Shown piece by piece: positions 1-5,881 of a DNA stretch of 10,093 bases (positions are counted from its first letter, which is position 1; each line of letters begins with the position of its first letter). Both the position numbers and the translations under genes were made by a program. The DNA is from Acidobacteriota bacterium (GTDB lineage Bacteria; Acidobacteriota; Terriglobia; UBA7540), in assembly GCA_021789565.1 (NCBI GenBank), contig JAJYJL010000167.1, forward strand, positions 1 to 10,093, in the 5' to 3' direction. The notes below the pieces were generated by a model. That model was given only the letters and a program-made list of their open reading frames with translations. It had not been told where the DNA came from and searched no databases.

Positions 1-738
1 GGGGCCGACCAGGTGACAGTCTTCAACCTGAAAACGCTCAAGACCATTGGCACCGTCAAAGTAACCGGCCACAATCCCGACGGCATCACCTACGATCCTT
101 CTTCGCAGCGGGTTTTCACCTTCAACGGCCGAAGTGACAACTCCACCGCCATCGACGCGAAAACGCTGAAAGTTGTGGGCACCATCGCCCTGGGTGGAAG
201 GCCGGAGTTTGCCGTGTCCAACGGCCGCGGCATGGTTTACAACAACCTTGAAGACAAGAGCATCGAGCTGGCGATTGATTCGCACACGCTCAAGATCAAG
301 TCGCGCTGGCCCATGGCGCCCTGCGAATCTCCCTCTGGCCTGGCCATTGACGCCCGGCACAACATTCTTTTTGCCGGGTGCCACAACAAAATGATGGCCG
401 TGATTGACGCCAACACGGGCAAGGTGATCGCAACGCCTCCCATCGGCGGCGGTGTGGACGCCAACCGGTTTGATCCAGGGACGGACCTCGCCTTCAGCTC
501 CAACGGCGAGGGCACGCTGACGGTGGTGAAAGAAGAGTCGCCCACCGATTTCAAGGTGGTTGAGGACGTGCCCACCGAGCGCGGCGCGCGCACAATGGAG
601 GTTGATCCGAAAACACACAAGGTGTTTCTGGTCACAGCAAAGTTCGGCCCCATGCCGGCTGAACCTGCGGGGCAGCACCACTTTCGACGGCCGCCCATGG
701 TGCCCGGCAGCTTTACGCTGCTTGTGCTGGCGCCGTAA
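1..738 (+). CDS. YncE/YVTN-type beta-propeller protein, 5'-truncated by window edge
   Basis: The reading frame is open from base 1 to the TAA at 736-738, giving 245 visible residues. A GTG at 13 exists, but it has no ribosome binding site and the frame continues upstream of it, so the true start is probably outside the window. The recurring blade pattern 'D-x-x-T-x-K-V-x-x-T-I/P' is visible four times: FNLKTLKTIGTV (from nt 22), IDAKTLKVVGTI (from nt 151), IDSHTLKIKSRW and IDANTGKVIATP. Spacing is roughly 40-45 residues, as in YVTN-repeat propellers. Family members are usually 300-350 residues, exported, and act in the periplasm or at the cell surface, with no single established function. The tail is rich in Pro, His and Gly and ends in a hydrophobic strand (FTLLVLAP). 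The def gene follows after 114 bp and looks unrelated in function. The fold call is sound; the role is unknown. Confidence 0.8.
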   Translation, partial: GADQVTVFNLKTLKTIGTVKVTGHNPDGITYDPSSQRVFTFNGRSDNSTAIDAKTLKVVGTIALGGRPEFAVSNGRGMVYNNLEDKSIELAIDSHTLKIKSRWPMAPCESPSGLAIDARHNILFAGCHNKMMAVIDANTGKVIATPPIGGGVDANRFDPGTDLAFSSNGEGTLTVVKEESPTDFKVVEDVPTERGARTMEVDPKTHKVFLVTAKFGPMPAEPAGQHHFRRPPMVPGSFTLLVLAP

Positions 739-792
739 GTGTGCGAACTTTGATGAAAGAGTTGTATTCCTGCGCGGCAGGATTTAGAAAAA

Positions 793-820
793 TTCAATGC
801 GAAGAGCATGACTCTATAGT
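793..820 (+). promoter_or_regulatory. Candidate weak promoter for def-fmt-rsmB
   Basis: TATAGT (815-820) matches the sigma70 -10 consensus at 5 of 6 positions. TTCAAT (793-798) lies 16 bp upstream and matches the -35 consensus at only 3 of 6. The position, 33 bp before the def start, is sensible. The weak -35 makes this tentative. Confidence 0.25.
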
Positions 821-852
821 GGTTTGGAAATCCATCGACACTCGGTTAGAAA

Positions 853-1362
853 ATGATTTATCCCATTGTGAAGTACGGACAGAAAGTCCTGGAAGACGGC
901 ACGAAGCCGGTGACGGAGTTCAACGCCGAGCTTGAAAAGCTGGTGGCCGATATGTTTGAGACCATGTACGCCGCCAACGGCGTGGGTCTCGCGGCCCCGC
1001 AGATTGGCCTGGCGCATCGCCTCTGCGTGATTGACATCACCTGCGGCAAGGACCCCGAAGCCAAACTGGTGCTGGCCAATCCCCAGATCATTTCGGTTGA
1101 AGGAAAGCAGACGGAGGAAGAAGGCTGCCTGAGCCTGCCGGATTTTCGCGCAAACACTCCGCGGCCCTTGAAAGCCACCGTCCGCGCGCAGAATGTGAAG
1201 GGCGAGGAATTTACCATGACCGGTGAAGGCCTGCTGGCCCGCGCCTTCTGCCATGAAACCGACCACCTGAATGGAAAGCTCTTCATCCACCACCTCACGC
1301 GCCTGAAGCGCGAGTCCATCAAACGCAAGGTCCGGAAACTGGCCAAGGCGGGCGAGTGGTAG
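853..1362 (+). CDS. def: Peptide deformylase
   Basis: Removes the N-terminal formyl group from nascent proteins as they leave the ribosome, in the cytoplasm. The 169-residue product has normal length and all three deformylase motifs: GVGLAAPQ at residues 43-50, EGCLS at 90-94 with metal-binding Cys92, and HETDH at 134-138 with metal ligands His134 and His138 and catalytic Glu135. The residue before the HExxH motif is Cys133 where many homologues have Gln; this lies outside the ligand set. The ATG at 853 gives the canonical N-terminus (MIYPIVKYG), but the upstream sequence is a poor ribosome binding site. It is followed 59 bp later by fmt, the enzyme that adds the formyl group which Def removes. 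The def-fmt pair, often with rsmB, is one of the most conserved bacterial gene orders. Confidence 0.97.
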   Translation: MIYPIVKYGQKVLEDGTKPVTEFNAELEKLVADMFETMYAANGVGLAAPQIGLAHRLCVIDITCGKDPEAKLVLANPQIISVEGKQTEEEGCLSLPDFRANTPRPLKATVRAQNVKGEEFTMTGEGLLARAFCHETDHLNGKLFIHHLTRLKRESIKRKVRKLAKAGEW

Positions 1363-1421
1363 GATGGATTCCGGCGCGCTTTGCCAAGCCTTTGAAGGGC
1401 CCTCCCGATCGGACCTGACGG

Positions 1422-2360
1422 ATGAACCTGATTTTTTGCGGCACACCCCAATTCGCTGTTCCCACCCTTGAAAAGCTGGTTGCAGAAAAGTTTTCGATTC
1501 AACTGGTGATGACCAATCCCGACGAGCCGCGCGGCCGCGGCCACAAGGTGCAGCCTTCGCCCGTGAAGGAGGCGGCCCTGAAGCACGGCCTGCCCGTCTA
1601 TCAGCCGGCCAAAGTGAAGACCGATGAAACGCGCGAATATCTTTCGAAATTCCGTCCCGACGCCATGGTGATTGTCGCCTACGGGCACATCGTTCCGCAG
1701 TGGATGATTGATCTTCCGCCGCTGGGCTGCATCAACCTGCACGCTTCTCTCCTGCCCAAATATCGCGGCGCGGCGCCCATCAACTGGGCCATCATTCGCG
1801 GCGAAAAGGAAACCGGCGTCACCACCATGAAGATTGACGCCGGGATGGACACCGGCGATATGCTGCTGGAACGGCGCGAGCCCATCCGCGACGATGACAC
1901 AACGGAAACCCTGAGCGCGCGGCTGAGCATCGTGGGCGCGGACCTGATGATTGAAACGCTGCGCAAGCTCGAACGCGGTGAAATCGCGCCCCGCCCGCAG
2001 GACCATAGCCTGGCAACGCTGGCCCCGAGGCTGAAAAAAGAAGACGGCGTGATCGACTGGTCGCTGACGGCGGAAGAAATTGAGCGGCGGGTTCGCGGCC
2101 TCGCTCCTTGGCCGGGCGCTTACACGCCGTTTCGCGGCATGCGCCTGCACGTGTGGCGGGCGGAAGCCCTCGCAGCCGCGGAAGGTTCCGTTCAGGCTCC
2201 CGGCACTTTGATGGCGGAAGGCAAACGGCTTGCCGTGGCCTGCGGCGCGGGAACGCAACTGCTCCTGCACGAAGTTCAGCTTGAAGGACGCAAGCGCATT
2301 TCGGCCCGGGATTTTGTGAATGGCGCCCGCGTCGAGTCGGGCGAAAAACTCGGTCCCTGA
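1422..2360 (+). CDS. fmt: Methionyl-tRNA formyltransferase
   Basis: Transfers a formyl group from 10-formyl-tetrahydrofolate to Met-tRNAfMet, producing the initiator tRNA for translation. The product is 312 residues, the normal length. The N-terminal Rossmann-like domain (about 1-190) begins with IFCGTPQFAVP. The catalytic triad is visible as Asn105 and His107 in GCINLHASLLPKYRGAAP, and Asp143 in DAGMDTGD. A C-terminal tRNA-binding domain (about 205-305) follows, containing WSLTAEEIERRVRGLAPWPGA. The ATG at 1422 yields the family-typical N-terminus; the upstream ribosome binding site is weak (GACGG). The TGA at 2358-2360 lies only 8 bp before the rsmB start, so the two genes are almost certainly co-transcribed. 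Confidence 0.97.
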   Translation: MNLIFCGTPQFAVPTLEKLVAEKFSIQLVMTNPDEPRGRGHKVQPSPVKEAALKHGLPVYQPAKVKTDETREYLSKFRPDAMVIVAYGHIVPQWMIDLPPLGCINLHASLLPKYRGAAPINWAIIRGEKETGVTTMKIDAGMDTGDMLLERREPIRDDDTTETLSARLSIVGADLMIETLRKLERGEIAPRPQDHSLATLAPRLKKEDGVIDWSLTAEEIERRVRGLAPWPGAYTPFRGMRLHVWRAEALAAAEGSVQAPGTLMAEGKRLAVACGAGTQLLLHEVQLEGRKRISARDFVNGARVESGEKLGP

Positions 2361-2368
2361 GGTCAGCC

Positions 2369-3718
2369 TTGGCGCAAGTCTCGCCCGCCCGCAAAATCGC
2401 ATTTGAAATCCTCCTTCAGGTTGATGCCGGGCAGGCGTTTGCTTCCGACCTGCTGCAGTCGCAGCATATTTCGGCGCTCAGCGAACGCGACCGCGGGCTT
2501 GCCACAGAAATCGTGATGGGCGTGCTCCGGTGGCGGGGCGAAATCGACCATCGCCTGCAGCAGCTTTCCGGCAAGAGTCCGCAGTCGCTCGATAGCGAGG
2601 TTGCGACCGCCCTGCGGATGGGCGTTTACCAGATTGCCTTCCTCCAAAAAATTCCCAAATCCGCCGCAGTGAACGAATCCGTGGAACTCACCAAGCTCTC
2701 GCGCAAACGCTCGGCCGCCGGACTGGTGAATGCCGTCCTGCGCAAGTGCCAGCCGGAAAAGTTGCTGCAAGTGGCAGCGGTTTCGCCGGACAATCCTGAA
2801 TTGCTGGCGGGCGCGCGGCGGTCGGTTCCTGCATGGATGCTGGAACGCTGGGAAAAAAACTTTGGCACCGAAGCGGCAAACCTGCTGGCCTGGGCCGCTA
2901 CGCAGGTGCCTCCAACCACTTTGCGGATATGCTCATGCACCCCTGAGCCGGACGACGTGATCAGCAGACTGGCGGAGAAGGGAAGCAGCGTCAGGCCTGG
3001 AAAATATGCTTCAAAGGCTTTGATGGCCGAGGCGGGCGAAGGAGCCGTTTCGCGGCTTGCCGAAGAGTTGGGACTCGCAATTCAAGACGAAGCCTCGCAA
3101 CTGATTCCGGAGTTGGTTGGCGTTGCTCCGGGCCAACGCGTGCTCGACCTGTGCGCGGCGCCGGGCATGAAGACCACCATACTGGCGGATGCAGTGGGCG
3201 ACGGCCTGCTGGTGGCCTGCGACGCGAGCGCCCGGCGGCTCGAAACATTGCGCAAACTTTTGTCACGGCTTACGGCCAATGCTTCAGCCGTTCGGCTTGT
3301 GCGTCTCGACGCAACGCAGCCGCTTCCGTTCCGGCAGAAGTTTGACCGCATCCTGGTGGACGCGCCGTGTTCCGGGACGGGAACGTTGAGTCGCAATCCG
3401 GAAATCAAATGGCGGCTTACTCCACAGGACCTTGATCGGCTCCTGGCGATGCAGCGGACGATTCTTTCGAGCGCGCTAACAGTGCTCGCGCCCGGAGGGC
3501 GGCTGGTTTACGCGACCTGCTCGCTGGAGCCGGAGGAGAACGAACAGGTCGTGGAGAGTGTGCTGGCCGCGTCCGCGGGCTGCCGGTTGCTTGGCCGCGA
3601 AGAGCTTGCAGAGGAATTGCCGAAGATCGCTCCGCTGATCGATGCGCGTGGATATTTCCACACGCGGCCGGATCTCGACGGCATGGATGGATTCTTCGCC
3701 GCGGTCATCACTCGATGA
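2369..3718 (+). CDS. rsmB: 16S rRNA (cytosine-C5) methyltransferase RsmB/Sun family
   Basis: SAM-dependent enzyme expected to make m5C967 (E. coli numbering) in 16S rRNA. The product has 449 residues. An N-terminal NusB-like helical RNA-binding domain covers about residues 1-140, and a Rossmann methyltransferase domain covers about 240-449. Visible motifs are the SAM-binding LDLCAAPGMKT (259-269), DAPCSGTG with Cys334 (331-338), and YATCS with Cys384 (381-385). The two cysteines are the pair used by RsmB-type enzymes, one as nucleophile and one for product release. The start is a TTG at 2369, supported by a TGAGG ribosome binding site (2358-2362) that overlaps the fmt stop, with 6 bp spacing. 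It is the last gene of the def-fmt-rsmB unit; I see no T-rich hairpin terminator after it. Confidence 0.95.
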   Translation: MAQVSPARKIAFEILLQVDAGQAFASDLLQSQHISALSERDRGLATEIVMGVLRWRGEIDHRLQQLSGKSPQSLDSEVATALRMGVYQIAFLQKIPKSAAVNESVELTKLSRKRSAAGLVNAVLRKCQPEKLLQVAAVSPDNPELLAGARRSVPAWMLERWEKNFGTEAANLLAWAATQVPPTTLRICSCTPEPDDVISRLAEKGSSVRPGKYASKALMAEAGEGAVSRLAEELGLAIQDEASQLIPELVGVAPGQRVLDLCAAPGMKTTILADAVGDGLLVACDASARRLETLRKLLSRLTANASAVRLVRLDATQPLPFRQKFDRILVDAPCSGTGTLSRNPEIKWRLTPQDLDRLLAMQRTILSSALTVLAPGGRLVYATCSLEPEENEQVVESVLAASAGCRLLGREELAEELPKIAPLIDARGYFHTRPDLDGMDGFFAAVITR

Positions 3719-3772
3719 AGGGTGGCGTAGAGCCTCAGGAAAAACATCGGCCGCGCAATCAAACCAAGACCA

Positions 3773-3966
3773 AAAGCTTTAACACAGAGGACACAGAGGT
3801 CCCCAGTGCTCTCCGTGTTGAGTATGTAGACCACAGAGTTCACAGAGGGAAGAACGCTCCCGCAGTGCTCGATTGATCGTACTGTGATGCGCTGGCAGTG
3901 AATCCCCATGAAGAACGTCAACTCCGCAATCAAACCTGGTCTCTGTGTCCTCTGTGTTAGAGCTTT
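3773..3966. repeat. Long inverted repeat of the 'AACACAGAGGACACAGAGG' type
   Basis: Left arm 3773-3799 and right arm 3940-3966 are reverse complements at 25 of 27 positions, with an unbroken 19-bp core (3780-3798 against 3941-3959). The arms consist of tandem ACACAGAGG units. A degenerate third copy lies at 3831-3848 (CCACAGAGTTCACAGAGG). The arms are 140 bp apart. Such units are commonly dispersed in intergenic DNA of Acidobacteriota and some other soil bacteria; this is general knowledge, not tested here. No transposase gene is present. Confidence 0.8.
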
Positions 3967-4284
3967 GCAGGCGCTTCGCAAGCAGAGTGAACCGGAAAAG
4001 GCCAGATAACTTTGCAGCATGCAGCGGGCTTGTTGCCCACTGTGCCGAAACGAAGACGCAATCCGCAGCGTTGGACGAAGAACGCTGTGCTACAAACCGC
4101 TTCCCACGTTTGATAACATAGCCGCAAAGCGTAGCGGCGATTGGCCACGGCGGCTGGCTGCTCTGCTCGGTGGGAATCGTGGAAGGGCGAAAAGCCACTT
4201 GCTTCGCGGCCATCAAGGGTGACATGATTCACGCGGGCGCACGGCACGTGGATGAGGAAGTGCCGGTGGCATGACGGTCTAATG

Positions 4285-4298
4285 TGAATTCGAATTCA
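4285..4298. repeat. Perfect 14-bp palindrome upstream of the ThuA-like gene
   Basis: TGAATTCGAATTCA is exactly self-complementary and consists of two abutting GAATTC hexamers. It sits 24 bp upstream of the ATG at 4322, where an operator for a dimeric repressor could lie. It is AT-rich compared with its surroundings. It may equally be chance; no matching regulator gene is nearby. Confidence 0.35.
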
Positions 4299-4321
4299 TT
4301 TTGCAGAAGAGAGGAGTCGAG

Positions 4322-5092
4322 ATGCGCAGATCTCTAATTCTGGTCTTGTCTTTGGTTGTTCTGGGTGGCGTGGCATTCTTTGGACAGAGCGGGCAGGCCC
4401 TGGCCAAACAGCGCAAGGGCCACCTGCTTTATATGACCCTTTCCGCCGGATACAAGCACGCGAGCATTCCCACTTCCGAAAAAGTGGTGAAAGAGATTGG
4501 CGAGCGTTCCGGCCTGTTTGACGTAACCGTCACGCAGGACGTGGGAGCTTTTACGGCGGAGAACCTGAAGAAATATGACGTGGTGATGTTCTACACCACG
4601 GGCGAGCTGCCCATGACCCAGGCGGAAAAGGACGCCTTCGAGCACTTCATCAAGTCGGGCCACGGGTTCGTGGGCGTTCACAGCGCCACGGACACCTTTT
4701 ATGAGTGGCAGCCCTATCTGGAAATGATCGGCGGATATTTCAACGACCATCCGTGGCACGAGAAGGTGACGGTGGATGTGGCGGACCCGTCAAGCCCCAT
4801 CGTCAGTTTTCTGGGGAAATCGTTCCAGGTGAACGATGAGATTTACCAGATCGCCGACTTCCAATACAAAACCTCGCACGTGCTGCTGCGGCTCGATCCC
4901 AAGTCGGTGGACCTGCACGCGAAGGGCGTGCACTATCGGTTTTACGGCTGGCCGCTGGCCTGGACGCGCCGCGACGGCAAGGGCCGGGTTTTCTATTGCG
5001 CGCTGGGCCACGAAGACGCCGTCTGGAACAGCAAGTGGTACCAGGAACTGCTGCTGAACGGCATCAAATACGCCATGGGAAGGATGAAGTAA
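4322..5092 (+). CDS. Secreted ThuA-like (glutamine amidotransferase-fold) protein
   Basis: The ATG at 4322 is chosen because GAGGAG (4311-4316) sits 5 bp upstream and the product then begins with a textbook signal peptide: MRR, a hydrophobic stretch to about residue 20, and an ALA cleavage site near residue 29 (QALA before KQRKG). A TTG at 4301 would add 7 residues and is less likely. The mature part of this 256-residue protein is one ThuA-like domain. It opens with HLLYMTLSAGYKHASIP, followed by YDVVMFYTTGELPMT, GHGFVGVHSATDTFY, GGYFNDHPWH and a C-terminal FYCALGHEDAVW. ThuA was named from rhizobial trehalose use. Related domains occur with 3-keto-sugar hydrolase (DUF1080) proteins, so a role in extracytoplasmic sugar processing is possible but unproven. 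No sugar gene is adjacent; it seems to stand alone. Confidence 0.88.
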   Translation: MRRSLILVLSLVVLGGVAFFGQSGQALAKQRKGHLLYMTLSAGYKHASIPTSEKVVKEIGERSGLFDVTVTQDVGAFTAENLKKYDVVMFYTTGELPMTQAEKDAFEHFIKSGHGFVGVHSATDTFYEWQPYLEMIGGYFNDHPWHEKVTVDVADPSSPIVSFLGKSFQVNDEIYQIADFQYKTSHVLLRLDPKSVDLHAKGVHYRFYGWPLAWTRRDGKGRVFYCALGHEDAVWNSKWYQELLLNGIKYAMGRMK

Positions 5093-5133
5093 GCAGGTCA
5101 CGAGGCGCGTCCGCAGAGTGTTTGCGTGTTCAG

Positions 5134-5293
5134 GGGCTAAAGCCCGCTCACTTAGCCTGCTGGTTCTGTCGGACCTGAAGGTCCGACCCCCTGAATCTGT
5201 CAGGCGAGGTTACTGTTCTTTCCTCAGGCCAGGAGGTCGGAGCTTTAGCTCCGACATTTACCGGGATCCTCAGGTCAAGGGGCTTCAGCCCCT
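5134..5293. repeat. Cluster of four tight hairpins (short palindromic repeats)
   Basis: Four near-perfect palindromes with 2-nt centres lie within 160 bp downstream of the ThuA-like gene: GGGCT-aa-AGCCC (5134-5145), GTCGGACCT-ga-AGGTCCGAC (5168-5187), GTCGGAGCT-tt-AGCTCCGAC (5236-5255) and AGGGGCT-tc-AGCCCCT (5278-5293). The two middle ones share arms GTCGGA-CT and differ at one arm position with a compensating change, so pairing is kept. No T-run follows any of them, so they are not classical terminators. They resemble the dispersed hairpin repeats seen in many acidobacterial intergenic regions. No gene lies in 5093-5387. Confidence 0.8.
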
Positions 5294-5387
5294 GAAGCAA
5301 TTACCGGTCGATTTCGCTTGACGGCGCGTGAAGCGGCTTCGCAGCTACGCCAGGCAAAAAATGAAGAAAGCCTTCCCCCCTTTTTTC

Positions 5388-5416
5388 TTGACAAACCTCA
5401 GGGCTGTTTGTATCAA
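5388..5416 (+). promoter_or_regulatory. Sigma70-like promoter of the Mg2+ operon
   Basis: A perfect -35 hexamer TTGACA (5388-5393) is followed, with the ideal 17-bp spacing, by TATCAA (5411-5416), matching the -10 consensus at 4 of 6. Transcription would begin near 5423, about 55 nt before the riboswitch aptamer. This gives an untranslated leader of about 460 nt to the first gene at 5882. Position and spacing relative to the aptamer support the call. Confidence 0.7.
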
Positions 5417-5476
5417 GGTTAATGCGGACTTTTTTTGAGACGCTGGAGGCGCGAGCGACCCAGGAAAACAGGTGCA

Positions 5477-5646
5477 AGCCTCGTTAGGCGAGGCTACCAC
5501 GCAAACACAAGCCACTGCCCGGAAACGCGGAGACGCGCCAACGGGTAGAGCAGGCATGGCCGGATTAAGGCTCTGCCTAAGGTGGCTGTCCTCAAATGGG
5601 ATGGGGAACGTACGTTGTGTGGAGCTGAAGCTCAGACCAGGAGGTT
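5477..5646 (+). promoter_or_regulatory. M-box (ykoK leader) Mg2+ riboswitch aptamer
   Basis: The sequence follows the M-box consensus as I know it from the Bacillus subtilis mgtE leader: GTTAGGCGAGGCT (5483-5495), CACTGCCC (5513-5520), GAGACGCGCCAACGGGT (5530-5546), TTAAGG in an apical loop, and a 3' GCTGAAGCTC (5624-5633). The helices can be drawn directly. P1: 5477-5482 with 5641-5646. P2: CCACGCAA 5497-5504 with TTGTGTGG 5615-5622. P3: AGCCAC 5510-5515 with GTGGCT 5582-5587. CCCG 5518-5521 pairs with CGGG 5542-5545, enclosing a CGCG-GAGA-CGCG hairpin (5526-5537) with a GNRA loop. A hairpin at 5553-5577 has a GGATTAA loop. M-boxes bind several Mg2+ ions and usually shut off Mg2+ transporter genes when Mg2+ is plentiful. 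The operon downstream fits this exactly. Confidence 0.92.
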
Positions 5647-5684
5647 GTCCGGCCGGTGATGAATTGGCCCGGACGGATTTCTCG

Positions 5685-5718
5685 ACCCCGTGGGAGCGAC
5701 GGCTCCGACGGGGTTTTT
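5685..5718 (+). terminator. Intrinsic terminator, likely riboswitch expression platform
   Basis: ACCCCGT (5685-5691) pairs with ACGGGGT (5708-5714) and GGAGC (5693-5697) with GCTCC (5702-5706). This makes a 12-pair stem with one G-G mismatch and a GACG loop, followed by TTTT and a further T-rich stretch (to 5724). It lies about 40 nt after the M-box P1 helix and 160 nt before the first gene, the standard place for a transcription-attenuation platform. A further hairpin (GTCCGG 5647-5652 with CCGGAC 5669-5674) sits between aptamer and terminator. I could not identify an unambiguous antiterminator. A weak option is GGAG 5640-5643 plus GTC 5647-5649 pairing with CTCC 5703-5706 and GAC 5698-5700. 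Confidence 0.8.
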
Positions 5719-5738
5719 GATTTTCAGGGCGATTTCAG

Positions 5739-5858
5739 GCCGGGCGATTTGCCCGGCAACCTGAGGTTGGTAGGAGCGCAGACTGCCGTCTTTGCAGTCT
5801 GCGGCTTTTCGCTTTTGGACCAAAACCCGCGGACCTGAAACCCGCAGGTCTGCGCTAC
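5739..5858. repeat. Hairpins and MITE-like inverted repeat between terminator and operon start
   Basis: Three hairpins are packed here: GCCGGGC-GCCCGGC (5739-5757, 5-nt loop), CGCAGACTGC-GCAGTCTGCG (5777-5803, 7-nt loop, then GCTTTTCGCTTTT) and CGCGGACCTG-CAGGTCTGCG (5828-5854, one G-U pair). The ends of the 5770-5858 segment are also imperfect inverted repeats of each other: GTAGGAGCGCAGACTGC (5770-5786) against the reverse complement of 5844-5858, GTAGCGCAGACCTGC. The 89-bp unit therefore looks like a small non-autonomous mobile or REP-type element. It is transcribed in the leader only when the terminator is read through. Confidence 0.6.
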
Positions 5859-5881
5859 GCGGCTTTCCCGCGGAGGAAATC

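Larger units (their letters stand above)
3719..4321 (+). other. Gene-poor spacer between rsmB and the ThuA-like gene
   Basis: About 600 bp with no credible coding region. The left half (3754-3967) carries the inverted repeat described separately and a 12-bp direct repeat CGCAATCAAACC (3754-3765 and 3925-3936). The middle (about 4019-4225) contains only short open frames without recognisable domains. A small GCCGC/GCGGC hairpin lies near 4121-4138. The right end has a perfect palindrome at 4285-4298. I see no tRNA-like structure and no convincing promoter for the ThuA-like gene. Confidence 0.6.

Noticed and set aside
858..2402. Long antisense open frame (514 codons) opposite def and fmt
   Set aside because: It lies opposite two highly conserved genes, has no recognisable domain, and is the usual by-product of GC-rich codon use.
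4019..4222. Small + strand frame beginning MQRACCPLCRNED, resembling a zinc-finger start
   Set aside because: Only one CxxC pair, no ribosome binding site, no further domain; it lies in repeat-rich spacer.
3779..4225. Minus-strand open frame of 148 codons in the rsmB-ThuA spacer
   Set aside because: It reads through the ACACAGAGG repeats, giving low-complexity peptides of the NTEDTE type, which mark spurious genes.
5168..5187. Terminator of the ThuA-like gene
   Set aside because: Strong stem, but it is followed by CCCCTGAATC rather than a T-run.
5134..5293. CRISPR-like array
   Set aside because: The palindromes differ from one another, spacing is irregular, and there is no repeated 25-37 bp unit or cas gene.
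5792..5881. Upstream in-frame start adding 30 residues to the MgtE_N/CBS protein
   Set aside because: The extension would translate the hairpin repeats, while the ATG at 5882 has a strong GGAGG at ideal spacing and gives the natural N-terminus.
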